Assembly (NCBI GenBank): GCA_964526295.1
Contig: CAZGKW010000014.1
Span: forward strand, 1 to 64,000
DNA length: 64,000 bases
Direction: 5' to 3'
Source of the DNA: CAZGKW01 sp964526295
GTDB lineage: Bacteria; Planctomycetota; Phycisphaerae; FEN-1346
In this document: piece after piece, positions 37,101 through 43,600 of the stretch
Position numbering within the stretch: position 1 is the first letter of the stretch
Layout of the letters: every line of letters begins with the position of its first letter
Translations under genes and position numbers: made by a program
Notes under the pieces: model-generated
What the model was told of the DNA's origin: nothing
Databases searched by the model: none
What the model saw: the letters and a program-made list of their open reading frames with translations, nothing else

Positions 37101-37599
37101 GGACTGGATCGTCGTGCGTTACCGCAACGCAAAACCGGGCGAACGAATTGCCTTCGACTGGGCCCCCTCGTCGCGGAAGAACTCTCTCGAAGATTCGATC
37201 GTCGGCCGGCGGGCCGACCGGATGTTCGAGAAGGCGCCCGGCAGGATACTCGTCGCCACGCCGGACGGCCAGGTCCGGGACGCGACGGAGGTGGACGAGC
37301 GGCGGCAGCAGATCAAGCTGCGTCTGCCGAAAGGCGTCGAGGAGATCGCCGCTGTCTTCGACCGGCCCAGCGGTTACGAGTACGGCCGGGCGACGTTCTA
37401 TCCGCCCGGCAGCCGGCGGGAGGGCCGCTACGTGACCCAGCCGGGTGGCGAGCCGATGGGCTTCACGTTCTCGACCGAGGCGGAGTTCCCCGGGCAGGTC
37501 AAGAAGTGGCTGGCGGATACCCCGTCAGGCGATGCCCGGCCGGTCGAGACGGGAACCTACAACGGGGCTTTCATGCCCCACCTGGAACCGCCGCCGTAG
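34129..37599 (+). CDS. Large exported heparinase II/III-like polysaccharide lyase
   Basis: 1156 residues with signal peptide (about 1-31). An alpha-helical toroid occupies the N-terminal third (NWLPNITYVWVRDLHVAALALRDERLARRIF). The middle holds a beta-sandwich resembling the heparinase II/III-like domain (SNSSRSHSTVLVDF, YGIFGGVDQTRALVVTRDCLLDVFHL). The last about 400 residues carry extra beta domains. Such lyases cleave uronic-acid-containing polymers by beta-elimination. With two sulfatases and a maturase nearby, the likely target is a sulfated, uronic-acid-rich glycan. Catalytic Tyr/His were not assigned. Start has GAGGAG upstream. Confidence 0.7.
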   Translation: MANQRPTVVSTYVGVLAAVTLVSAAGLARAADGHPFILWTKEEAAALRKKIETEAWARRAYEDLPPGGERGTDALPNLVRYGVMGNRAAGELEKKALLGGRGNRLMQAVRYDVLYDLLSPTERERVEKALRADVERAIEAPNPYNRFNWLPNITYVWVRDLHVAALALRDERLARRIFECPLGFKWYLDEYTPDMGFYNEEFGKQFVRAGAMMLWVRAADRMGMEEIGSGYVGRQGATFRGYVEGLLRLGMPAVDLGTARPHIPRLTMGDAKGSHGVPAYGFQHNLVPGWLKDRPASRMGPYRGGHLPQWVWFEIAHKKWPEAGFGYMLAMRRAPDEERYYPTLYFGLDPIDPETVARPPGVSGVYPGRGLIVLRAERGPDYWTSPAPAVGMRLATPYAHHVQDCFALTGFYGLNRPLLINRQHSTGYSGVDPSYSNSSRSHSTVLVDFAEPKTIGEVSTRHHLGTLAKFAAARGYGIFGGVDQTRALVVTRDCLLDVFHLASDRPRHYQWFVQAIGNACPDGPAAWAPSHDLAGSLFDVARERSIETDETWGVTVVQSSGGANRDFSGLGDRWFEERIGVRTTMLGEAGTTAYTAWSPTVPNASGLWAGRDRFAYGEDEPAGALIAAIRKKPETTFIAVHEPIDGHRRIQAVERVGSTRDAFVVAVHTPEFTDYVALRLGENAEEECTVSSGREQFTFTSYAFVRVTTDRVAVEGALRSMRVWVDQAKPTLTVDRREAECRVHEGYLRYPRDASFAVEAGPRKAFEAPRPVISARWLGRQSLCLPLGGQRKATLRLRNNTDLTARLDVQLEGPKGLSISPAAVELRDFLPGAERDVEIAFDAAHAPANRLLRVSLTCRTSARFEVEPAPLAVANGMWVEHAQRHWGDPSKTIYSPRYVARVHYMDSGAASLLLDPKGYRRTGSDDTSWPNLVRYGTDDRGREGWHAEKVRKFPYFIPVVVPGEGDEPPLIYEAGRHAHGTTSSVEHWFTEDWIVVRYRNAKPGERIAFDWAPSSRKNSLEDSIVGRRADRMFEKAPGRILVATPDGQVRDATEVDERRQQIKLRLPKGVEEIAAVFDRPSGYEYGRATFYPPGSRREGRYVTQPGGEPMGFTFSTEAEFPGQVKKWLADTPSGDARPVETGTYNGAFMPHLEPPP

Positions 37600-37615
37600 G
37601 GGCGAGGCCCCATTC

Positions 37616-37741
37616 AACCGCAAAGAAAGCAAAAATCGCAAAGAACAGCTAAGTTAGAAATAGAGAATAAAGGCAGATAGACGGTCCTGCCGCATCGCCG
37701 GCCTGCGCCGTCCTTTGCGACCTTTGCGCGCTTTGCGGTTT
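37616..37741. repeat. Inverted repeat of periodic CGCAAAG units
   Basis: Left arm 37616-37646 (AACCGCAAAGAAAGC onward) matches the reverse complement of the right arm 37710-37741 (ending CTTTGCGGTTT). CGCAAAG-like units recur with a spacing of about 10-12 bp. The core of about 63 nt is A-rich on its left half. It fills the gap between convergent genes, where it could act as a bidirectional terminator. Confidence 0.7.
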
Positions 37742-37751
37742 CAAGAACGGT

Positions 37752-38399
37752 CTACTCGGGGACGGGGCCGGTGGTCCGGCCGAGCGCCGCGAGACGTTGC
37801 GGGTTCGCCTCGCAGGTGTAGGCCCCGCGGCGGAGCAGGTCGATCAGCTCCCGCTCGTTCGCGGGGTCGCCCGCCAGGTCGTTGTAGTAGGTGCCGACGC
37901 CCTCGGCCCGGTGGGCGTCGGAGTTCGCCAGGAGCAGCAGGCCCCGCTCGCCGGCGATGTGGCGGATCCGCTCCTCGGCGTTCGGGCCGATCGTCAGCGA
38001 ATGGACCTCCATCGCATCCGGCGGATAGGTGTCGATGTCGATGAGGACCCGCGGCCGGAACCGCAGCGGGTGCGCCAGAGTCGCAAACGCCCCGTAGCTG
38101 CGGACCACCTCCCACAGCTCCGGCCAGGTCCAGTCCTCCAGCTCCAGGTCCTCGTCCGGGCAGCCGTACACCAGCACGTCTTCCTCTTCCACAAGGCTGA
38201 CCTCCGCGCCGCCGAAGATTCGGAACGGGGCGTACCGGACGTTCAGGTCCTGGAGATGGTCGTAGGGGACCAGGCGGTGGTGGTCCGCGAAGCCCAAGCC
38301 GTCCAGGCCGGCGTCGATGGCGGCCCGGACCATCTCCTCCTCGCGGTCCCGGCCGCACGGCGACCGTTCGCTCGAATGGACGTGCAGGTCGACTTTCAT
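37752..38399 (-). CDS. PHP-domain phosphoesterase
   Basis: 215 residues. The start at 38399 gives MKVDLHVHSSERSPCG, the standard PHP motif I; an upstream extension is unsupported. Other metal ligands: FADHHRL, GAEVSL, LAHPLRF and NSDAH. Such proteins are metal-dependent phosphatases or phosphodiesterases related to histidinol phosphatase; the substrate here is unknown. The downstream gene end is closed by the periodic inverted repeat. It follows the AKR-like gene by 32 nt, so they are probably one operon. Confidence 0.85.
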   Translation of the reverse strand: MKVDLHVHSSERSPCGRDREEEMVRAAIDAGLDGLGFADHHRLVPYDHLQDLNVRYAPFRIFGGAEVSLVEEEDVLVYGCPDEDLELEDWTWPELWEVVRSYGAFATLAHPLRFRPRVLIDIDTYPPDAMEVHSLTIGPNAEERIRHIAGERGLLLLANSDAHRAEGVGTYYNDLAGDPANERELIDLLRRGAYTCEANPQRLAALGRTTGPVPE

Positions 38400-38431
38400 G
38401 TCCGCACCAGCATGCTGCGCAACTGCCCGTC

Positions 38432-39274
38432 CTACGGGGCTTCGATCGACGCCTTGCTCCGCGACCGCTGAAGTTCGACGTCCGGGACGCGCCGTTCGAG
38501 CTGCGACAGGCTGATCTCGATGCATTCCCGGGCCTCGTCGGGCGTGAATGTCCCGGCGGCCACCAGGTCCCGGTCCCGCACGGTCGCCCAGACGAACGCC
38601 AGCCCGGGGAGCGGGAGGAGCTTGCCCGCCGCCATCGGCTTGATCACCAGGACGGGCTTCTTCGCGTTCCAGATGATCCGATGCACCCAGTCCACCTCGA
38701 CCTGCATCAGGAATCCGATGGCGTTGTAGATCTGGATGTAGAGGGCCACGTCGAGGCCCGTCTGGTCGGCGTAGACCGGCGTCTCGGGCATGTGGGTCGA
38801 GAGGCCCGGCACCATGCCGCGCTCGCGGATCATCGCCGCAATCCGGTCCATCTCGCGGATCGTCCGCGTCCGCCGGTCGAGGAGGGCGTCCGTCGACGCC
38901 TGGTGCGGCATGCAGATGTGCGTCCCGACGGCGGCGTACTCGTCGAAGACCCGCCGGTTGTGATCGTCGGCCTCAGGCCCGCCCGAGACGTCCAGCGTCG
39001 GCAGGCCGATCTTTACGATCTCGGCGCCCGTCCGGTCCTCGGACAGCTTGCAGGCCTTCTCCAGCATCGGGTCGGGCCGCATGCCCACCATGGCGTTGAC
39101 GCCCGCCTCCAGGAACACCGTCTGGATGTCGGCGATCCGCTCGGCGGTCATCGTCTCCTGGATGCAGTCGCTCTTGGCCTTGCTGTGGTGGGAGAACCCG
39201 AGCCACCAGTTGGTGCCCATCACCAGCCGCGACAGGGTCAGGTGCTCGACCTGGGTCGTCGGGAAGTCGCCCAT
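38432..39274 (-). CDS. AKR-like TIM-barrel protein of unknown function
   Basis: 280 residues, start at 39274 behind GGAGGAG. The second half (VLVIKPMAAGKLLPLPGLAFVW, RDLVAAGTFTPDEARECIEIS) resembles aldo/keto-reductase C-terminal strands, and the repeated strand-helix pattern fits a TIM barrel. I do not see the usual AKR Asp-Tyr-Lys-His tetrad, so reductase activity is doubtful. SHHSKAKSDCIQETM near the N-terminus is unusual. Product and substrate unknown. Confidence 0.7.
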   Translation of the reverse strand: MGDFPTTQVEHLTLSRLVMGTNWWLGFSHHSKAKSDCIQETMTAERIADIQTVFLEAGVNAMVGMRPDPMLEKACKLSEDRTGAEIVKIGLPTLDVSGGPEADDHNRRVFDEYAAVGTHICMPHQASTDALLDRRTRTIREMDRIAAMIRERGMVPGLSTHMPETPVYADQTGLDVALYIQIYNAIGFLMQVEVDWVHRIIWNAKKPVLVIKPMAAGKLLPLPGLAFVWATVRDRDLVAAGTFTPDEARECIEISLSQLERRVPDVELQRSRSKASIEAP

Positions 39275-39378
39275 AGGCGTCGCTCCTCCATTGGTTCGTG
39301 GCGCCGGGCCGCCGCTCGCCGCCCCTCCATCATACGCATTGGGATCGTCCGGCGGAAACCACGTGCCGCGACTTTCCG

Positions 39379-39467
39379 GGGCTTGGTAGCGGCGAGGCGT
39401 GCCTCGCACCCACTTCGGGGCCCCTCGGGCGGCCTACGTTCAGGGCTTGGCAGCGGCGAGGCATGCC
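39379..39467. repeat. Direct repeat of a 25-bp palindromic unit
   Basis: GGGCTTGGTAGCGGCGAGGC-GTGCC (39379-39403) recurs with two changes at 39443-39467, 64 bp later. Each contains a GCGAGGCnTGCC inverted core, related in design to the hairpins after groEL2 and dnaJ. It lies between aspS and the AKR-like gene. Confidence 0.6.
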
Positions 39468-39539
39468 CCCCCCCGCGGCCGCGCTCCAGGTGTCCACCGG
39501 CGGCGGCGGGGCATCGCGGTCCGAACGCCGCTCCCCGTG

Positions 39540-41327
39540 TCAATCGCCCGGTTGCTGCGCCTCGGGCCGCAGGCGCACGTGGAGCTCGCGAAGTTGCCGC
39601 TCGTCGACCGGCCCCGGAGCGCCCGTCATCAGGCACTGGGCCCGCTGGGTCTTGGGGAACGCGATCACCTGCCGGATGCTCGGCTCGCCCAACAGGAGCA
39701 TGACGAACCGGTCGAGCCCCAGGGCGATGCCCCCGTGCGGCGGCGCGCCGTAGCGAAGCGCCTCCAGGAGGAACCCGAACTTCTGCTCGGCCTCCTTCCG
39801 GCCGATCCCGAGGAGCGAGAAGACCCGTTCCTGGACGTCCGGCCGATGGATACGGATGCTCCCCCCGGCCAGCTCGACCCCGTTAAGCACCAAGTCGTAG
39901 GCCCGGGCCCGCACCGAAAGCGGGTCGCTTTCAAGCTTCTCGAAGTCGTCCGGCTTCGGGCTGGTGAACGGGTGATGGATCGCCACGTGCCGCTTCTCCT
40001 CCACGTCGTACTCCAGCAGCGGGAAGTCGGTGACCCAGCAGAAGTTGAGCTTGCCCGCCGGCACGTGGCCGAGCTGGCGCCCCAGGTGGACCCGCAGGGC
40101 CCCGAGGCTGTTGGCCACGACGGCGGCCTCGTCGGCGACGAACAGCAGCAGGTCGCCCGGCTCGGCGGCGAACCGCTCCCGGATCGTCGCCTGCTGCTCG
40201 GGGGTGAAGAACTTCGCGATCGTCCCGGTCAGTCCCTCTTCCGTGACTCGCATCCACGCCAGGCCCTTGGCGCCGTGCTCGCCGGCGAAGGCCGTCAGCT
40301 TGTTGATCTCCCCCAGGGAGAGGTCCTGGCCGCCGGGCACCTTCAGGCCCCGGACGTGGCCGCCTTTCTCGGCCGCCTCCCGGAAGATGCGGAAGTCGCT
40401 CTCCCGGGCCACCTCGGCAATGTCCGTCAGCTTCATCTCGAACCGCCGGTCGGGCTTGTCCGAGCCGTAGTCCCGCATGGCCTCGGCGAACGTGAGCCGC
40501 GGGAACGGCGTCGTCACCTCCACCTCGAGCAGGTCGCGGACGACGGCCGCCACGACCCGCTCCAGGACGCCCATCACGTCGTCCTCGGTGACGAAGGCCA
40601 TCTCCAGGTCAAGCTGGGTAAACTCCGGCTGGCGGTCCGCCCGGAGGTCCTCGTCGCGGAGGCACTTGGCGATCTGATAGTACCGGTCGTACCCGGAGAT
40701 CATCAGGATCTGCTTGAAGAGCTGCGGCGACTGGGGCAGGGCGTAGAACCGGCCCGGGTTGATCCGGCTCGGCACGAGGAAGTCCCGCGCCCCCTCCGGC
40801 GTCGACTTCGTCAGGAGCGGCGTCTCCACGTCGACGAAGCCCTCCTCGTCGAGCACCCGACGCATCGTCTGGACGATCCGGTGCCGCGCCACCAGGTTCC
40901 GTTGCATCACGGGCCGCCGCAGGTCGAGATGCCGGTACCTGAGGCGGACGTCCTCGCCCGCGTCGCACTGGTCGGAGACCTCCAGGGGCGGCGGGAGGCT
41001 TTCGGCAAGGACCTCGGCCGAGCGGACGCGGACCTCGATCTCGCCCGTGGCGATCTTGGGGTTGATCATCTCCTCGGGGCGGGCCTCGACCTCGCCCTCG
41101 ACGGCGACCACGTACTGGCCGTGCATGCCCTCGGCCAGGGCATGGGCCGCGGCGGCCGTCTCCGGGTTGAAGACGCACTGGGTCCGGCCGAAGCGGTCCC
41201 TCAGGTCGATGAAGATCAGGCCGCCGTGATCGCGGCTCGAATCGACCCATCCGGCCAGCCGGACGGTCTCGCCGGCGTGCCGTTTACGAATCTCGCCGCA
41301 GGTGTGCGTTCGGTAGGTCGTCTCCAT
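39540..41327 (-). CDS. aspS: Aspartyl-tRNA synthetase
   Basis: Charges tRNA-Asp (possibly also tRNA-Asn) with aspartate. 595 residues, bacterial-type class IIb: N-terminal OB fold (about 1-105, GWVDSSRDHGGLIFIDLRDRFG), motif 1 region, motif 2 (YQIAKCLRDEDLRADRQPEF), the bacterial GAD insertion (about 290-420), motif 3 (GIALGLDRFVMLLL). Start 41327 has AGGAGGTG upstream and lies 23-24 nt after the predicted start of its own promoter. If the genome lacks asnS the enzyme may be non-discriminating; this cannot be decided here. Confidence 0.97.
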   Translation of the reverse strand: METTYRTHTCGEIRKRHAGETVRLAGWVDSSRDHGGLIFIDLRDRFGRTQCVFNPETAAAAHALAEGMHGQYVVAVEGEVEARPEEMINPKIATGEIEVRVRSAEVLAESLPPPLEVSDQCDAGEDVRLRYRHLDLRRPVMQRNLVARHRIVQTMRRVLDEEGFVDVETPLLTKSTPEGARDFLVPSRINPGRFYALPQSPQLFKQILMISGYDRYYQIAKCLRDEDLRADRQPEFTQLDLEMAFVTEDDVMGVLERVVAAVVRDLLEVEVTTPFPRLTFAEAMRDYGSDKPDRRFEMKLTDIAEVARESDFRIFREAAEKGGHVRGLKVPGGQDLSLGEINKLTAFAGEHGAKGLAWMRVTEEGLTGTIAKFFTPEQQATIRERFAAEPGDLLLFVADEAAVVANSLGALRVHLGRQLGHVPAGKLNFCWVTDFPLLEYDVEEKRHVAIHHPFTSPKPDDFEKLESDPLSVRARAYDLVLNGVELAGGSIRIHRPDVQERVFSLLGIGRKEAEQKFGFLLEALRYGAPPHGGIALGLDRFVMLLLGEPSIRQVIAFPKTQRAQCLMTGAPGPVDERQLRELHVRLRPEAQQPGD

Positions 41328-41356
41328 GAGGCACCTCCTCGCTTGCTGGTCGCCCA

Positions 41357-41384
41357 ACTATAGGTCTGTTCGTGCGCCCTTCAA
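41357..41384 (-). promoter_or_regulatory. Putative sigma70 promoter of aspS
   Basis: Minus strand: TTGAAG (41384-41379), 16-nt spacer, TATAGT (41362-41357). It lies downstream of the small-RNA terminator, so aspS does not need the upstream promoter. Confidence 0.6.
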
Positions 41385-41428
41385 CCGATTTCGGGGTCTC
41401 GGTGTGCCACCACTCCCGGCCGACACAG

Positions 41429-41462
41429 AAAAAGGCCCCGGGACGATCGTCCCGAGACCTTT
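41429..41462 (-). terminator. Rho-independent terminator of a small transcript
   Basis: On the minus strand AAAGGTCTCGGGAC (41462-41449), a GATC loop, and GTCCCGGGGCCTTT form a 14-bp stem including two G-U pairs, followed by five U. The G-U pairs exist only on the minus strand, so the hairpin is made for that direction. Confidence 0.7.
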
Positions 41463-41538
41463 GCAGTTCGCGAATCGGCGCGCAGCGGCCCCAGGGTCAG
41501 CCGGAGTCCGCGTTATTGCCGCGCCGCTTCGTCATGGT
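41429..41538 (-). ncRNA. Candidate small RNA upstream of aspS
   Basis: A compact unit: TTGACG-N17-GATACT promoter, predicted start near 41538, strong terminator ending at 41429, giving about 110 nt. It is followed by a separate aspS promoter, so it is not simply the aspS leader. A 12-codon frame (MTKRRGNNADSG, 41535-41497) begins almost at the predicted 5' end without a Shine-Dalgarno; it may be chance or a leaderless peptide. It does not show the SRP RNA, 6S or tmRNA features I know. Confidence 0.5.
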
Positions 41539-41544
41539 GCGGAG

Positions 41545-41573
41545 AGTATCGGCACTTCGACCGGCGGCGTCAA
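41545..41573 (-). promoter_or_regulatory. Putative sigma70 promoter of the small transcript
   Basis: Minus strand: TTGACG (41573-41568), exact 17-nt spacer, GATACT (41550-41545). Confidence 0.6.
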
Positions 41574-41756
41574 GCGAAAAGCCCGGCCGCGCCCGGGCGT
41601 CGGACCCCTTCAGGCGGTTGACGACCATCGGACTCCATTCGGCAGTTCGGAACACTCGGCCGGACGGGCCGTCTACAGGAGTACCAACCGACGCGGAACC
41701 GGTGCCTGTGCTGCACCGCTCGAATGGACCGGACCCATAGCTGAGCGGAGGCGACC

Positions 41757-42008
41757 ATGGCAAATCCACACGCGCGAGCGAAGGCGGCTTTCCTCGTCTT
41801 GCGGGTGCTTGCCGCGAATTCGGGGACGGCCGGCTCGGGCGTCGTCCGCGCTCTTGACGAGAACCTGTGCCCGGCACGCTGGCCGGTGAGGCTGACGACG
41901 GCCGACAGGGGCACGAAGCTCCGTGTGCGGCTTGCCGTCGCCGGACGGGGCAGTCTCGCGCTGGCTGCCGCGACGGCGGCCTGTACGTCTTCGGCGTGGC
42001 TGCCGTGA
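41757..42008 (+). CDS. Small hypothetical protein, doubtful
   Basis: An 83-residue frame with a good Shine-Dalgarno (GGAGG, five bases before ATG). No recognised domain; composition is Ala/Arg/Leu-rich and includes ALDENLCPARWPVRLTTADRG. It lies in the 760-nt interval between aspS and the NUDIX gene. It may be a decayed or chance frame; the antisense frame is no better. Confidence 0.3.
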   Translation: MANPHARAKAAFLVLRVLAANSGTAGSGVVRALDENLCPARWPVRLTTADRGTKLRVRLAVAGRGSLALAAATAACTSSAWLP

Positions 42009-42027
42009 CGGGTCTCGCGCCGTGAGG

Positions 42028-42056
42028 TTGCATGCCGCCGGTGGGCCCCCTATAAT
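42028..42056 (+). promoter_or_regulatory. Putative sigma70 promoter of the NUDIX-rhomboid unit
   Basis: TTGCAT (42028-42033), 17-nt spacer, consensus TATAAT (42051-42056); leader about 27 nt to the ATG at 42090. Confidence 0.7.
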
Positions 42057-42089
42057 CGGGGTCAGCCACGTACCCCGCGAAAGCCACGC

Positions 42090-42632
42090 ATGACCGCCCA
42101 GCCCGAGGTCCTCAGCCGCGACCGCATTTTCGACGGACGCAAGGTCGCCCTGGAAGTCCATCGCATCCGCGATACGTCCGGCCGCGAGGCCGAGCGTGAG
42201 GTGATCCTGCACGGCGGCAGCGTGGCGATCCTGGCGTTTCCCGAGCCGGGGCGGGTGCTCCTGGAGCGGAACTGGCGGTACCCCATCGGGGGTTACATCC
42301 TGGAGCTCCCCGCCGGGACACTTGAGCCTGACGAGGAACCGGGCGACTGTGCCCGCCGCGAGCTGGCCGAGGAGACGGGCTACCGGGCCGGTCGCGTCGA
42401 GCGGCTCCTCACGATCCATCCGAGCCCCGGCATCCTGTCGGAGCGGCTCACGATCTACCTCGCTCGCAACGTGGAGCCGGGCGAGCCCGACCGCGAGCCG
42501 GGCGAGCAGATCGAGAACCGGCTCGTGCCGGTCGAGGAGGCCCTCGAGATGGTCCGGGACGGCCGAATCACGGACGCCAAGACCGTGGCGGGGCTCCTCT
42601 ACTGGGACCGGTTCGTGAGGGGGTCGTCCTGA
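42090..42632 (+). CDS. NUDIX hydrolase, ADP-ribose pyrophosphatase type
   Basis: 180 residues. The Nudix box is complete: GTLEPDEEPGDCARREL plus AEETGY (G-X5-E-X7-RE-X2-EE-X-G). RNWRYPIGGYILELPAG before it and HPSPGILSERLTIYLA after it are typical of the ADP-ribose/sugar-nucleotide pyrophosphatase group (NudF-like). Hydrolyses ADP-ribose or a related NDP-sugar in the cytoplasm. Its stop overlaps the rhomboid start by one base (TGATG), so both are translated from one message. Confidence 0.92.
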   Translation: MTAQPEVLSRDRIFDGRKVALEVHRIRDTSGREAEREVILHGGSVAILAFPEPGRVLLERNWRYPIGGYILELPAGTLEPDEEPGDCARRELAEETGYRAGRVERLLTIHPSPGILSERLTIYLARNVEPGEPDREPGEQIENRLVPVEEALEMVRDGRITDAKTVAGLLYWDRFVRGSS

Positions 42633-43537
42633 TGGCCTGGCACCAGACGTGGAACGACCCGCCGCAGGGCCACGGAGGGGGGTTCTTCCGCCCGCGGATG
42701 CCGTGGAAGCTCTCCGGCGTGACGATGCTTGTGATCGTCACGGTGGGCATCCACATTCTGGACTGGCTGACGGGCCGGCAGATCTTCTTCAGGCTGGGCG
42801 CCCTGACGGTCGAGGATGCCGTCTTTCGGCTCCAGGTCTGGCGGCTCGTGACCTACATGTTCCTGCACGGCGGCCTGTTCCACATCCTGATCAACATGTT
42901 CATTCTGTGGATGCTGGGGCGGTATCTGGAGGCTGGCCTCGGCCGGAAGCAGTTCTTCTACCTGTACTTCATCAGCGGCATCGTGGGGGGGTTGTTCCAG
43001 ATCGGTTTCGACGTTCTGATGGATGCCCGTTTCGGCGTGCGGATGACCCCGTACGGCGAGCACAACTACCTGACGCAGCCCGCGGTGGGGGCGTCGGGGG
43101 CCGTCATGGGCGTCCTGATGGCCTTCGGCACGCTGTACCCGCGGGAGCGGGTGTTCGTGCTGGTCCTTTTCTTCTTCGTGCCGATCGAGGCCCGGTGGCT
43201 GGCCCTGGGCTACTTCGTCTTGGAGACGCTCTCGGCCATCCAGGGCCTGTCGAGCGGCGTGGCGACCGGCGTGGCACACGCGGCCCACGTGGGGGGGCTG
43301 GTCGTCGGCTACATCTGGATCCGGTTCGGCCGCCTGATCTACGGCCGCCTCCAGGGCCTGAAGGACCGGGCCGTCGCCTCAGGAGGCGGCGAGAGGAGGC
43401 CCCGCCGGGAGGAGGCCGAACGGGCCGAGGTCGACCGCATCCTCCGCAAGATCCACGAGCAGGGCATCGCCAGCCTGACGACCCGGGAGAAGCTGTTCCT
43501 CCAGGATACCTCCCGCCGCTACCGCGACGGGTCCTGA
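42632..43537 (+). CDS. Rhomboid-family intramembrane serine protease
   Basis: 301 residues with six or more hydrophobic helices. Catalytic Ser in the GASGAVMG motif and catalytic His in HAAHVGGLVVGY; WRLVTYMFLHGGLFHILINMFILW is the conserved rhomboid L1/TM2 region with the HG...H..N signature. The C-terminal about 80 residues are charged and cytoplasmic (GGGERRPRREEAERAEVDRIL), typical of planctomycete rhomboids. Cleaves membrane-protein substrates; target unknown. Coupled to the NUDIX gene. Confidence 0.93.
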   Translation: MAWHQTWNDPPQGHGGGFFRPRMPWKLSGVTMLVIVTVGIHILDWLTGRQIFFRLGALTVEDAVFRLQVWRLVTYMFLHGGLFHILINMFILWMLGRYLEAGLGRKQFFYLYFISGIVGGLFQIGFDVLMDARFGVRMTPYGEHNYLTQPAVGASGAVMGVLMAFGTLYPRERVFVLVLFFFVPIEARWLALGYFVLETLSAIQGLSSGVATGVAHAAHVGGLVVGYIWIRFGRLIYGRLQGLKDRAVASGGGERRPRREEAERAEVDRILRKIHEQGIASLTTREKLFLQDTSRRYRDGS

Positions 43538-43600
43538 CGCGAAGCAAAGGGCGCGATTCGGGGCGATCGGACCACGAGCCGCCGTACCTCGAGGGCCTCC

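Noticed and set aside
38432..39274. Functional aldo/keto reductase
   Set aside because: The barrel-like C-terminal half is similar, but the catalytic tetrad is not visible.
41335..41463. Classical peptide-attenuator of aspS
   Set aside because: The short frame has only one Asp codon and aspS has its own promoter after the terminator, so a separate small transcript is more likely; not fully excluded.
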